Shown here piece after piece: positions 45,870 through 54,787 of a DNA stretch of 64,000 nt. The stretch's first letter is position 1. Each line of letters opens with the position of its first letter. The notes beneath the pieces were generated by a model that did not search any database, had not been told where the DNA came from, and saw only the letters and a list, made by a program, of their open reading frames with translations. The DNA comes from JAGQWW01 sp041392845. GTDB taxonomy: Bacteria; Bacteroidota; Bacteroidia; Chitinophagales; Saprospiraceae. A program made the position numbers and the translations under genes. Location of the stretch: the NCBI GenBank assembly GCA_041392845.1, contig JAWKLG010000024.1:1-64000 (forward strand), read 5' to 3'.

Positions 45870-46589
45870 CTACCTCCGATCCTGCGCAGCAAAAACCCTT
45901 TTCAACAAATCTGAAGTTCTTGCCTGGATGTTGTTTCGAATGTTTTTTTCTTCCTTTTCTACCATAGAAAAAAGGCCGGAAAGCGCTTCCTTGGTAACAT
46001 AATCATCCAAATCAGGATTGGCCTTATCTACGAAGGGAATTTTATTATAGGCATTCACTGCATCTGACCAATATTTTCTTGCCTGAAATTTGTCCATAGA
46101 ATTGACAATCACAGGATTGAATTCGCCATACAAGCTAGTATAGGTCGCTCTGTTCAAATATTGTGTTGCAGAATTATCTGCTCCGAACAGAATGTTGCGT
46201 GCATCATTGAAGGTCATGCTTTTTATGGCATTTACAAAAATAGGTTTTGCCTTTGCCGCAGCGTCTTCAGCTCCTCTGTTTATTTTTTCTAAAATAATAT
46301 CCTCGACCTGTGAGAAACCGGGTACGTTCTTCAGCTTGTCTGTTACCTTTCTTGCCTCTGGCGGTAGAAGGATTTTATATTGACTTTTAAAAAATCCGTC
46401 TTTGGCCGAAAGAACAGTTACCCCTTTACCAATTCCCTGATTCAGGGCTTCTTTTAAACCGGAAGCAATCTGACCATCTGTTAAAGCGGAACTATCGTTT
46501 AGAACAGTTTCAAGTGTTCTTTGTAAAGTAGCCTGATCACAACTGGATAGGGTAATTAAAAAAGGAAGGAGAAAAATTAGCTTCTTCAT
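45870..46589 (-). CDS. DUF4197 domain-containing lipoprotein
   Basis: A 239-residue protein with lipobox LSSC (Cys about 17). The body is DUF4197: ALTDGQIASGLKEALNQGIGKGV, ILLPPEARKVTDKL, AAAKAKPIFVNAIKSMTFNDA, LFGADNSATQYLNRATYTSL, FNPVIVNSMDK. The family is periplasmic and uncharacterised. It faces away from the FAD protein gene. Confidence 0.92.
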   Translation of the reverse strand: MKKLIFLLPFLITLSSCDQATLQRTLETVLNDSSALTDGQIASGLKEALNQGIGKGVTVLSAKDGFFKSQYKILLPPEARKVTDKLKNVPGFSQVEDIILEKINRGAEDAAAKAKPIFVNAIKSMTFNDARNILFGADNSATQYLNRATYTSLYGEFNPVIVNSMDKFQARKYWSDAVNAYNKIPFVDKANPDLDDYVTKEALSGLFSMVEKEEKNIRNNIQARTSDLLKRVFAAQDRR

Positions 46590-46766
46590 AAGTAGTTTTT
46601 ATTTGTAGACGGATTAAAATGGAAACTGTCATTCCCGGCTCCAAAGATTAACAAAATTATAATGAATCGATGGAGATTCAATTCCTTTTTAACAATGTTT
46701 CCCAATTCGGAAAAGTATCTCCATTTTTGCAATCATTTTTAACCTTAAAATCCAAGACCAATAACT

Positions 46767-48329
46767 ATGGTCCGGAAAATCGAAGTCAAATTGCTCCCGC
46801 ACGAATTGAAGGATGAAAAACTCCTTCGCGATCGTTGCTCCCATCTTTGCAAAGTTCAGGCAAAAGACATCACTCATATTCAAGTCGTAAAGCGAAGTCT
46901 CGATGCCCGAGGTTCGACTCCGGTTTTCAGACTACAAGTAGAGGTTTACATCAAGGAACCATTTGTTGAAGATCCTTCCCTTTTGAGCGCATTATCCAAA
47001 GTATCTGACACTAAAACGTGCATAGTGGTCGGCGCAGGACCTGCCGGATATTTTGCTGCATTGGAATTGATAGAGTTGGGTATCAAACCTATAGTTTTAG
47101 ATCGGGGAAAAGATGCTCAAAGTCGAAGAAGAGACTTAAGAGCCATTCAGCAATTTGGGGAGGTGAACCCGGATTCAAATTATTGTTTTGGAGAAGGTGG
47201 TGCAGGAACCTATTCGGATGGTAAACTTTATACGAGATCGCACAAAAGAGGCTCCATTTACAAGGCGCTGAAGTTGTTTGTCGAACATGGCGCAGACCCG
47301 GACATCATGGTAGATGCGCATCCACATATTGGTTCCAACAAATTGCCAAAGATTGTTCAAAACATAAGACAAAGCATTGAAGAATTTGGTGGTGAGGTTC
47401 ATTTCAATAGTCGGGTTACGGATTTCATTATTCATCAAAAGCAAATGCTGGGTGTGGTAGTCAACCATGAAAAGCAATACCGGGGAGATGCTATACTTTT
47501 AGCTACCGGTCATTCTGCAAGAGATATTTATTACCTGCTGGATAAACACAAGGTCAAGATGGAAGTCAAACCTTTTGCCCTTGGAGTCCGGATAGAACAT
47601 CCACAACCACTCATTGATAAAATTCAATACAATCAGGCTAAAAGACCCGATGAATTGCCGGCTGCCAGTTACCGATTGGCTTGCCAGGTCGATGGTCGAG
47701 GCGTATTTTCATTCTGTATGTGTCCCGGAGGATTGATTGTTCCGGCAGCTACGGCTCCTGGTGAAATTGTAGTCAATGGAATGTCGATGTCAAGGCGTGA
47801 TTCTCCTTATGCGAATTCCGGACTGGTCGTTGCAGTCGAGCCGGAAGATCTAGAACCTTTTAAAAAGCATGGCCTTTTTGCTGGCTTAGAATTTCAAAAG
47901 TCTGTGGAACAAGCTGTTTTCAAGGCTGGTGATGGAAGTCAAAAGGCTCCGGCACAACGCGTTCCTGATTTTGTAGATGGAAAAGTTTCGGCTAGTTCAC
48001 CTGGCACTTCCTATATTCCGGGAGTCTACCCTGCTGCTGTTCATGAGATTTTGCCTCAAGCGATTTCAAAACGTTTAAGAGAAGGTTTAAAACAGTTTGG
48101 AAAAATGATGAAAGGTTATTATTCCAATGAAGCCCAGGTCGTTGCAACCGAAAGCCGAACCAGTGCGCCTGTAAAAATCCCCAGAGACAGAGAAACTTAC
48201 ATGCATGAGGAAATCACTGGCCTATTCCCTTGTGGAGAAGGGGCCGGTTATGCCGGGGGAATCATTTCTGCAGCCATGGACGGACAAAATGTGGCAAAGG
48301 CAATTCATAAGTTTATCTTAAAAGCATAA
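46767..48329 (+). CDS. NAD(P)/FAD-dependent oxidoreductase, COG2509 type
   Basis: A 520-residue flavoprotein. Residues 1-85 are an RNA-binding-like alpha/beta domain typical of this group. The FAD dinucleotide fold follows (CIVVGAGPAGYFAALEL; LDRGKD), then NYCFGEGGAGTYSDGKLYTR, VDAHPHIGSNKLPKIV, ILLATGHSARDIYYLL and the C-terminal GLFPCGEGAGYAGGIISAAMDG. The group is conserved but its reaction is unknown. The length is normal. Starts at ATG 46767. Confidence 0.92.
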   Translation: MVRKIEVKLLPHELKDEKLLRDRCSHLCKVQAKDITHIQVVKRSLDARGSTPVFRLQVEVYIKEPFVEDPSLLSALSKVSDTKTCIVVGAGPAGYFAALELIELGIKPIVLDRGKDAQSRRRDLRAIQQFGEVNPDSNYCFGEGGAGTYSDGKLYTRSHKRGSIYKALKLFVEHGADPDIMVDAHPHIGSNKLPKIVQNIRQSIEEFGGEVHFNSRVTDFIIHQKQMLGVVVNHEKQYRGDAILLATGHSARDIYYLLDKHKVKMEVKPFALGVRIEHPQPLIDKIQYNQAKRPDELPAASYRLACQVDGRGVFSFCMCPGGLIVPAATAPGEIVVNGMSMSRRDSPYANSGLVVAVEPEDLEPFKKHGLFAGLEFQKSVEQAVFKAGDGSQKAPAQRVPDFVDGKVSASSPGTSYIPGVYPAAVHEILPQAISKRLREGLKQFGKMMKGYYSNEAQVVATESRTSAPVKIPRDRETYMHEEITGLFPCGEGAGYAGGIISAAMDGQNVAKAIHKFILKA

Positions 48330-48370
48330 ACAAGGGCAAATTCAACCCCGGATTACAACTAAAAATTCCC

Positions 48371-48378
48371 TACATTTG
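48371..48378 (+). promoter_or_regulatory. -7 box TACATTTG for the pyrophosphatase
   Basis: Fits TAnnTTTG, 24 bp before the TTG start at 48402; supports that start. Confidence 0.45.
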
Positions 48379-48401
48379 CTGGCTTTCTAAAAATTTTCCG
48401 C

Positions 48402-49028
48402 TTGAAATTATCTATTGGAAACGTTCTATTGATCCTGGGATTTTTTTTCCTTCATGCCTGTGGTTCCTCAGAAGCCTCTGAGGAAAAGATTGCAGACTAC
48501 GACCAAATTCCGGCAGTAACTGCTAATGCCTACAATGCTGTTGTTGAAATTCCTGCAGGTACCAATCATAAGTTTGAGTACAACCACGATTCAGACGAAT
48601 TTGAAGTCGAAAAAATTGATGGCAAAGACCGTATAGTTGACTTCCTTCCCTACCCTGGAAATTATGGTTTTATTCCTTCAACGCTAATGGATGAACAAAT
48701 GGGTGGCGATGGTGATCCTTTAGATGTATTGATAATTGGTGAAGCTGTGCCTACAGGCACTATTGTAGAAATAAAACCCATCGGCGCTTTGGTGCTCAAA
48801 GATGCAGGTGAACTGGACACCAAAATAATCGCAGTTCCCCTAAGTGAAGAAAAGCAAATCATCAAAGCCAATGATTTTCAAACCTTTATGTTGGAATATG
48901 ACCCGGTAAGACGAATCATAGAAAACTGGTTTATGAATTACAAAGGTTGGGGCGTGATGGAATTGGTAGGTTGGAGGGATGATGATTATGCCGTGAAGGA
49001 AATAAATAAATGGACAGTTCAAAACTAG
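48402..49028 (+). CDS. ppa: Inorganic pyrophosphatase (family I) with lipoprotein signal
   Basis: 208 residues from TTG 48402. A signal peptide with lipobox FLHAC (Cys20) and a Ser/Glu linker precedes a complete family I pyrophosphatase: EIPAGTNHKFEYN, FLPYPGNYGFIPST, the metal-binding GGDGDPLDVLIIGE (about 101-114), KPIGALVLKDAGELDTKIIAVP and FMNYKGWG. The enzyme is normally cytoplasmic; the lipidation signal would put this copy on the periplasmic face of a membrane. A DoxX gene follows 34 bp downstream. Confidence 0.92.
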   Translation: MKLSIGNVLLILGFFFLHACGSSEASEEKIADYDQIPAVTANAYNAVVEIPAGTNHKFEYNHDSDEFEVEKIDGKDRIVDFLPYPGNYGFIPSTLMDEQMGGDGDPLDVLIIGEAVPTGTIVEIKPIGALVLKDAGELDTKIIAVPLSEEKQIIKANDFQTFMLEYDPVRRIIENWFMNYKGWGVMELVGWRDDDYAVKEINKWTVQN

Positions 49029-49062
49029 CTTGGAACACCATTTAAACAATTAAAAAGAAAGA

Positions 49063-49476
49063 ATGAAAGACGTCATAGATTTAATAGGTAGAATATTCAT
49101 CAGCGTTATCTTTTTATTCGAAGCGTATGATTCTACCAAATATTTTAATGAAACATTGCGTCAAATGAGTCTTTATGGACTTACCTGGCAACCAAAAATG
49201 TTACTGCTTGGAGCCATTATTTTATTGAGCCTTGGTGGTGTTTTGGTTTTGTTGGGGTACCGGGCAAGCTTGGGGGCATTGTTATTATTGATGTATTGGA
49301 TCCCGGTTACATTTATTGTGCATTCATTTTGGAATGATCCACCGGAATTGGTGCGATTGCAATCCATTTTATTTATGAAAAACCTGGCAGTAACCGGAGG
49401 ATTACTTTTGGTACTTGTAAATGGGAGCCAACGATTTAGCATTCGAAGGTTGTTTGCCACTACCCGGGTAAATTGA
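49063..49476 (+). CDS. DoxX family membrane protein
   Basis: A 137-residue protein with four hydrophobic segments and the DoxX pattern (LIGRIFISVIFLFEAYDSTKYF at the N-terminus, LGAIILLSLGGVLVLLGYRASLGALLLL in the middle). DoxX-like proteins are quinone- or thiosulfate-linked in a few cases; most are unassigned. It probably shares a transcript with the pyrophosphatase. Confidence 0.85.
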   Translation: MKDVIDLIGRIFISVIFLFEAYDSTKYFNETLRQMSLYGLTWQPKMLLLGAIILLSLGGVLVLLGYRASLGALLLLMYWIPVTFIVHSFWNDPPELVRLQSILFMKNLAVTGGLLLVLVNGSQRFSIRRLFATTRVN

Positions 49477-49520
49477 CGACCAAAATCCTGATAAGATTTC
49501 AAGTTCTTTTTTCTTTATTC

Positions 49521-49528
49521 TACCTTTG
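49521..49528 (+). promoter_or_regulatory. -7 box TACCTTTG
   Basis: Fits TAnnTTTG, 34 bp before the ATG at 49563; the likely promoter of the three-gene receptor cluster. Confidence 0.5.
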
Positions 49529-49562
49529 TTAAACTACCTTTCAAAAAAGGTGTTTTGACCAT

Positions 49563-49919
49563 ATGAATTTTAAACTTCTCATAAAGCAGGTTTCAGTTTG
49601 GTGTCTGGCAGGCACCCTGGTTTTTGCTATTCTATTGAGAAGTGGTCACGAGGTTTTAGATTTTCACCATGAATCTCTTCATTGTGATGACTCTAAAAAT
49701 GAAACGCACATTCATGACGAAAGATATGCAGTGCATGACTGTTTCGTTTGTGCGTTCCAGTTTTCTTCTTACGATTACAATGATCATTCATTTCAGTTTC
49801 CTGCACCGATTCTGGTAATTAAAAGCCAGTCGACTTTCTTGACAGGAACTTATAAAAATCCTTTTCCACTTCATCTCTTTTTAAGAGGACCACCTCACTC
49901 TTCCGGTTTTATTTCCTGA
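49563..49919 (+). CDS. Small His/Cys-rich membrane-anchored protein, probable metal handling
   Basis: A 118-residue protein with one N-terminal membrane segment (VSVWCLAGTLVFAILL), then an exported part with clustered metal ligands: HHESLHCDD, ETHIHDE, VHDCFVCAFQF. It ends in a conserved-looking LRGPP near the C-terminus, like DUF2946-type proteins found with copper or other metal transporters. It lies 27 bp upstream of a TonB receptor. Metal binding is inferred from composition; the metal is unknown. Confidence 0.75.
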   Translation: MNFKLLIKQVSVWCLAGTLVFAILLRSGHEVLDFHHESLHCDDSKNETHIHDERYAVHDCFVCAFQFSSYDYNDHSFQFPAPILVIKSQSTFLTGTYKNPFPLHLFLRGPPHSSGFIS

Positions 49920-49946
49920 TTTATTTTCATTTTTAAAAAATAAGTA

Positions 49947-52256
49947 ATGCAAAAATTGCTGGGAATGCTTGTTCCGGCAATGCTGTTTGTATTCGATGTT
50001 TTTGGGCAAAATCCGACCTGTAATCTCAGCATAAGCGGATTTGTAAAGGAGGCGGAAGACCAGGAAGTCGTTCCATTTGCTACCATTTATATAAAAGAAC
50101 TTGGTACCGGAACTGCTACTGATGAAACCGGCTACTTCAGGTTGGATGGATTGTGCGAAGGAAACTACACGCTTGTTTGCAGCCATGTAGGTTGTGACCA
50201 TGCAGTAGAAAAAGTTGAATTAAAGGATTCAACGCAACTCAATTTTGCACTCAGCCACAGTGCTGCCAACCTTACCAGCATCGAAGTAATAGCAAAACCG
50301 GTAGAACAACAATCCATTGGAAGTCTACAAAAACTGGATGGATTAAAATTGCAGGAAAGCCTTCAGGGCACATTGGCAGGAACCATTGCAAATCTGCCCG
50401 GAGTTAGCATTTTATCTACCGGGGCAACCATTGCCAAACCCGTTATCAACGGTTTGCACAGCGACCGTGTGTTGGTTCTTCAAAACGGTATCAAGATTGA
50501 AGGCAATCAATGGGGAACCGAACATGCTCCTGAAATTGACCCTTTCTCTGCGGGTAATATCGAGGTAGAAAAGGGTGCCGGAGCATTGGTGTATGGTCCG
50601 GAAGCCATTGGTGGCGTGGTAAGTGTAAAATCCCCCAGGCTACCTTCTGAACCCGGTTTGGAAGGAAGTGCATTTTTAATGGGCGAATCCAATGGTCAGG
50701 TACTGACTTCTGCCTTGAGGCTTTCAGGAAAGTGGGGTGAAAAATTCCCTTTAAGTGGAAGCATTCAGGGTACCTATAAAAAAGGAGGCACCTTACAAAC
50801 TGCTGATTACTTCCTTGCAAATACTGCCAACGAAAATTTGAATTTCCAATGGCAATTGGCTTATGCCGGCAAAAACTGGGATGTTCAGAGTTTTTACAGC
50901 CAGTACAATGCTACCCTGGGCATCTTTAGTGGAAGTCATATTGGAAACCTCACCGATTTACAAAGGGCGATTAATTCCGAAACGCCTTTAGTGACCGGTG
51001 AATTTACTTACGATATCAATCGACCCTATCAGGAAATAGAACACGAAATCACAAAAATATCCGGGAATTATCTCTTGGGCCACCATGAGAAGATTCACCT
51101 CACAGTTGCCAGACAATTCAACCGGAGACAGGAATTTGATGCGCACAAACCCGGCGGAAGTGCAGATGCAGGCGCCACTCCCGAAACTCAGTTTGAGTTG
51201 ACCACCTGGAACATGCACTCCTATTGGGAGCATAAGGTTCTCAATCATATTTCCGGAAAATTGGGGGTTCAGGCATCTCATCAGGTCAACACTACAGACC
51301 GGGGAGGACTGATACCTGATTACCAGGCACAAACCATTGGATTGTATTTGACAGAGCGATGGAAAAACTATCCTTTCCCATGGGAATTTGAGTTTGCCCT
51401 TCGGTCTGACTGGAAAAAACTGGAAGCTCAATTCAGAAATGAAGATGACTTTAGCAGAACTTTCAGCAATTTTTCCGGAAGTATCGGAGCCCTGTATAGA
51501 CCCAAAACCAATTGGAATGTGTCTGCAAACTTTGCCAGCACCTGGCGTCAACCCAATGTAAGTGAATTATTTTCAAATGGGGTGCATCACGGAGTTGCTG
51601 CTTTTGAAACCGGAGACAGAAACCTCCAGCCGGAAGTTGCCTATAGATTGGGTATCGACATCCAGGCAGGTGAAACAGGAAAAGCAAAACTGGATATCAG
51701 CCTTTACAATCAGTTCATTCAGGATTTTATTTACTTGAATCCTCAACAGGAATTTGAACTGACCATCAGAGGAGCTTTTCCGGTATTTGCTTATGAACAT
51801 GCCAATGCACATTTGTATGGATTGGATGCTCAGGGATCTTTGCCCATTTACTCCGGATTGGGAGCTGAAGGAAAGGTTTCTATCCTTCGAGCAAGAAATC
51901 TGGAACTGAACGATTGGTTGCCTCTCATGCCCGCAGATCGCTTTAGTATAGCTGCCACCTTCAACGGCATGGATTTGAAAAATGGATTCCCAATAAATTT
52001 AAAGTTTGGGTTTCAACATGTTTTCAGACAAACCAGGGTAGCTGATAATTCAGATTTTGCGCCTGCTCCGGATGCCTTTACACTACTTTTTGCCCAGGCT
52101 TCTTACGAAAAAGAATGGGCCAATCAAACGCTTAGATTGACTTTGAAAGGTGAAAACCTGGCAAACCAATCTTATAGAAGTTATTTGAATCGATTCAGAT
52201 ATTTTGCTGATGACCTCGGAAGAAATATAAGTTTATCAGCCCAATTAATTTTTTAA
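49947..52256 (+). CDS. TonB-dependent receptor, probable metal uptake
   Basis: A 769-residue outer-membrane receptor with signal peptide (MLVPAMLFVFDVFGQ). CarboxypepD-regulatory-like domain (ISGFVKEAEDQEVVPFATIYI), plug (GLHSDRVLVLQNGIKIEGNQ; GTEHAPEIDPFSAGNIEVEK; GALVYGPEAIGGVVSVK) and barrel ending SLSAQLIF. The HAPEIDP...GALVYGPEAIGG stretch resembles the plug of ZnuD-like zinc receptors. The neighbours (His/Cys-rich protein before, Asp-rich lipoprotein after) support a metal substrate. No Zur or Fur box was identified. Confidence 0.9.
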   Translation: MQKLLGMLVPAMLFVFDVFGQNPTCNLSISGFVKEAEDQEVVPFATIYIKELGTGTATDETGYFRLDGLCEGNYTLVCSHVGCDHAVEKVELKDSTQLNFALSHSAANLTSIEVIAKPVEQQSIGSLQKLDGLKLQESLQGTLAGTIANLPGVSILSTGATIAKPVINGLHSDRVLVLQNGIKIEGNQWGTEHAPEIDPFSAGNIEVEKGAGALVYGPEAIGGVVSVKSPRLPSEPGLEGSAFLMGESNGQVLTSALRLSGKWGEKFPLSGSIQGTYKKGGTLQTADYFLANTANENLNFQWQLAYAGKNWDVQSFYSQYNATLGIFSGSHIGNLTDLQRAINSETPLVTGEFTYDINRPYQEIEHEITKISGNYLLGHHEKIHLTVARQFNRRQEFDAHKPGGSADAGATPETQFELTTWNMHSYWEHKVLNHISGKLGVQASHQVNTTDRGGLIPDYQAQTIGLYLTERWKNYPFPWEFEFALRSDWKKLEAQFRNEDDFSRTFSNFSGSIGALYRPKTNWNVSANFASTWRQPNVSELFSNGVHHGVAAFETGDRNLQPEVAYRLGIDIQAGETGKAKLDISLYNQFIQDFIYLNPQQEFELTIRGAFPVFAYEHANAHLYGLDAQGSLPIYSGLGAEGKVSILRARNLELNDWLPLMPADRFSIAATFNGMDLKNGFPINLKFGFQHVFRQTRVADNSDFAPAPDAFTLLFAQASYEKEWANQTLRLTLKGENLANQSYRSYLNRFRYFADDLGRNISLSAQLIF

Positions 52257-52275
52257 CATTAAAATTTAACTCAAT

Positions 52276-52827
52276 ATGTTTTCTAGAAATATAAAATTCA
52301 ACTTGTTCGCTTTGATTATTGGTGGAATGCTTGCTTTCAATCTTCAATCTTGTAAAAAAGATGATGATGATAATGACCACGATAACGACCAGGAGTTAAT
52401 CACCTCACTCATTTTAAATCTCGCTGAAAACGGAAACAATTCAAGCTTTGCCTGGAGAGATATTGATGGCCCGGGTGGAAATCCTCCGGTCATTGATACC
52501 ATCAGATTATTAGCCAATACGACCTACAACCTCAGTCTGGAAGTATTGGATGAAAGTAAAAATCCGGCTGAAGTCATTACGGAAGAAATCAATGAAGAAG
52601 ACGAAGAGCATTTGTTCCTTTTTGAAGACAATGCCGGACTTCTAACCATTACCACCGTCGATATGGACAGCAACGGAGATCCCGTAGGCTTGGAAAACAC
52701 CCTGCAAACAATAAACCGTGGAACCGGAAAATTAAAAATCAGCCTCAAACACGAGTCCGACAAATCCAATCCTGAAAATACCGGCGAGACGGATATTGAG
52801 GTAGAGATGGTTTATGTGGTGGAATAA
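52276..52827 (+). CDS. Lipoprotein with Asp/His-rich N-terminus, partner of the receptor
   Basis: A 183-residue lipoprotein (lipobox LQSC, Cys about 26) followed at once by KKDDDDNDHDNDQ, an acidic/His stretch that could bind cations. The beta-rich body (ITSLILNLAENG...SFAWRDIDGPGGN; EDEEHLFLFEDNAG; GTGKLKISLKHE) matches a Bacteroidota family often mislabelled 'type 1 periplasmic binding fold'. It lies 19 bp after the TonB receptor; same operon. Function is inferred from context only. Confidence 0.8.
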   Translation: MFSRNIKFNLFALIIGGMLAFNLQSCKKDDDDNDHDNDQELITSLILNLAENGNNSSFAWRDIDGPGGNPPVIDTIRLLANTTYNLSLEVLDESKNPAEVITEEINEEDEEHLFLFEDNAGLLTITTVDMDSNGDPVGLENTLQTINRGTGKLKISLKHESDKSNPENTGETDIEVEMVYVVE

Positions 52828-52950
52828 GGTTAAGGGATTGGGAGATTAGGAGATGGGGAGAATTTACAGATTACGGTTTACGATTTACGAGCTTTTACAA
52901 ATTGATTTTAAATCGTAATTTGATAACTTCTTCTTTAGCTCCGTTTATAT

Positions 52951-52991
52951 AAAAAAGATGCCCTGCTTGAAAAAGCGGGGCATCTTTTTTT
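52951..52991 (+). terminator. Strong rho-independent terminator
   Basis: GATGCCCTGCTT pairs with AAGCGGGGCATC (12 bp, one G-T pair, loop GAAA), flanked by A6 and T7, so it could act in both directions. It ends the metal-receptor cluster; the minus-strand peptidase gene ends at 53050. Confidence 0.88.
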
Positions 52992-53002
52992 ATTTAAACC
53001 AA

Positions 53003-53033
53003 ATCAAAAATCTAAAATCTAAAATCTAAAATT
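53003..53033. repeat. AAAATCTAAAATCTAAAATC short tandem repeat
   Basis: Three to four copies of AAAATCT just after the terminator, the same unit as at about 23805-23825. It lies at the 3' end of the C1 peptidase gene. Confidence 0.6.
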
Positions 53034-53049
53034 ACATTCCCCTATCTCT

Positions 53050-54624
53050 CTACCCCTTCTTATCTATCTCAATCACACTCGCCACCACATTTTTACCATT
53101 CAAATTGGCATTGAATTCAACAGCTCCGTCACGGTCAGTTCCAAACTTCACATTCTGAACGGCTTCTGAACGAACGGCATCCATTACCTTGTCTACATAA
53201 TTTCTTTGGCGACTGGAATTGATGATATCATTTAAAGCTTTGTAATTCAATTCAGCTTTTGAAACAACGACTGCTATTCGGTCTCGGGAGCCGATATTGT
53301 CAGGCGTCATGGAAAAGTCTTTTGGGAAAACCCTTGTACCCAGAATTCCACAATAGGCAGAATGTTTTTCAGTATAAGGGAACAGCACGTAAGAAGACCT
53401 GTCAGACTCTTCTCCAAAAACGTAGATATAACTTTCTACACTATTGGTCACAGCTACCTTAAACTTCTGCCCAACAGAAAGCGGACGGGTCGTAGCGAAA
53501 GAATTGTTTCCAATAGAACGAAGTGGAATCAAACTTTGGCTTTCATTGTCTACCAAACCAAACTTCACGGCCAATTTATTGGGATCCATGTTTTCGGAAC
53601 TGCCCATCGGATACAATCCATAAGCTTCCTTGGTGAAGTTCTGAAAATCTTTGTAACGAACCCAGGCGACTCCGTTGTCGCCCCATTCCGGGCCCCAGCT
53701 GTTCATAATTTGAAAAGATCCACCGTCCAGATTGTCATCATATCCAATTACACACATGGCATGACCACTGAATCCGTATCCGGAATAATCTCGCTGGGTA
53801 GGATTCCAAACCTTTTTTCCCATCATGTTTTGCATAAAGGTTCCTCCGACCATCATTCCGATGACCACAGGAGCTCCTTGGGCAAGGTTTTGTTTCATTG
53901 CCTGAATATCAGGACGGTAATCACTGGCACTGATCGTCAAACGATTGTATCCTTTGATTCGGAAGTTTTGTGCTTCCTGCAACTGGCTTTGGCTGGGTTT
54001 TTTGGAGCAGCTTCTTTCATCATATCCAAATTTTGAAAAAGGAAGCACACCTCCTTCATGCATGGTTTCCATGGCATTCCGCATGTATGCACCCTGACAA
54101 CCATCCAAAGCAATTTGATTGTATAAAAAAGACGGACTGAATGTCACAGAATTAGGATTGGCTCCGGTAGCTCTGGCCTGAAGAATGGTTCGTGCTGCAT
54201 AGCTGCTCGCCCATCCTACACAAGAACCCTGATTACCCTGATGTGAACGATTAGGAGCGTATTTCAAAAGAGAAGCCTGAGCTGGCAGCCTTGGAGCACC
54301 ATAAGAACTGGAAAGTGGTTCGAAAACTTCGGCTTTGTCAAATTCTTCTTCGCTTAGGGTTGCGCCAAAAGAGAATTGACTGTTTTCGGTATCATCATAG
54401 CCAACCTGGGACATTTCTCCCATGCAGCCATCAAAAAAGCCAAGGAAATATAAAACACCTCCAATCAGGACAATTGGAATCAACAACTTTGGCTTTTTGA
54501 ATAAAAACATCAAAATAAAAGGAAGGATCTTCATCAATCCTCCGCCTGATCCACCACCCTGATTGTTTCCTCTGTTTTGATTTTGATTTGGACGCTGTGG
54601 GTCCTGTTCCATTCTGATTGGCAT
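53050..54624 (-). CDS. Membrane-anchored C1 (papain-family) peptidase
   Basis: A 524-residue protein. The N-terminal 30 residues are Asn/Gln/Gly-rich; then one or two membrane segments (30-64). The peptidase domain (about 110-345) has Gln132 and Cys135 in GNQGSCVGWASSYA, His288 in GFSGHAMCVIGYDD and Asn308 in IMNSWGPEWGDNGVAW: the full papain set. The C-terminal part (GQKFKVAVTNSVESYIYVFGEE...YVLFPY) resembles DUF4384. No propeptide is evident. Substrate unknown. The start may be the ATG at 54624 or 54612. Confidence 0.9.
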   Translation of the reverse strand: MPIRMEQDPQRPNQNQNRGNNQGGGSGGGLMKILPFILMFLFKKPKLLIPIVLIGGVLYFLGFFDGCMGEMSQVGYDDTENSQFSFGATLSEEEFDKAEVFEPLSSSYGAPRLPAQASLLKYAPNRSHQGNQGSCVGWASSYAARTILQARATGANPNSVTFSPSFLYNQIALDGCQGAYMRNAMETMHEGGVLPFSKFGYDERSCSKKPSQSQLQEAQNFRIKGYNRLTISASDYRPDIQAMKQNLAQGAPVVIGMMVGGTFMQNMMGKKVWNPTQRDYSGYGFSGHAMCVIGYDDNLDGGSFQIMNSWGPEWGDNGVAWVRYKDFQNFTKEAYGLYPMGSSENMDPNKLAVKFGLVDNESQSLIPLRSIGNNSFATTRPLSVGQKFKVAVTNSVESYIYVFGEESDRSSYVLFPYTEKHSAYCGILGTRVFPKDFSMTPDNIGSRDRIAVVVSKAELNYKALNDIINSSRQRNYVDKVMDAVRSEAVQNVKFGTDRDGAVEFNANLNGKNVVASVIEIDKKG

Positions 54625-54787
54625 GATTCAATAGTTTTTTTGCCTGGGTTAAAAACAAAGACGGAAATAAACCGTATTATTTAACAGCCCTAAAATTAAT
54701 ATTTCAGGGCAAACCCTTACTATTAAATGCAAATTTTAGAAGAGATTTGAACCTTTAATTCTACAAAATCTGATTCAAAAAACCGAT

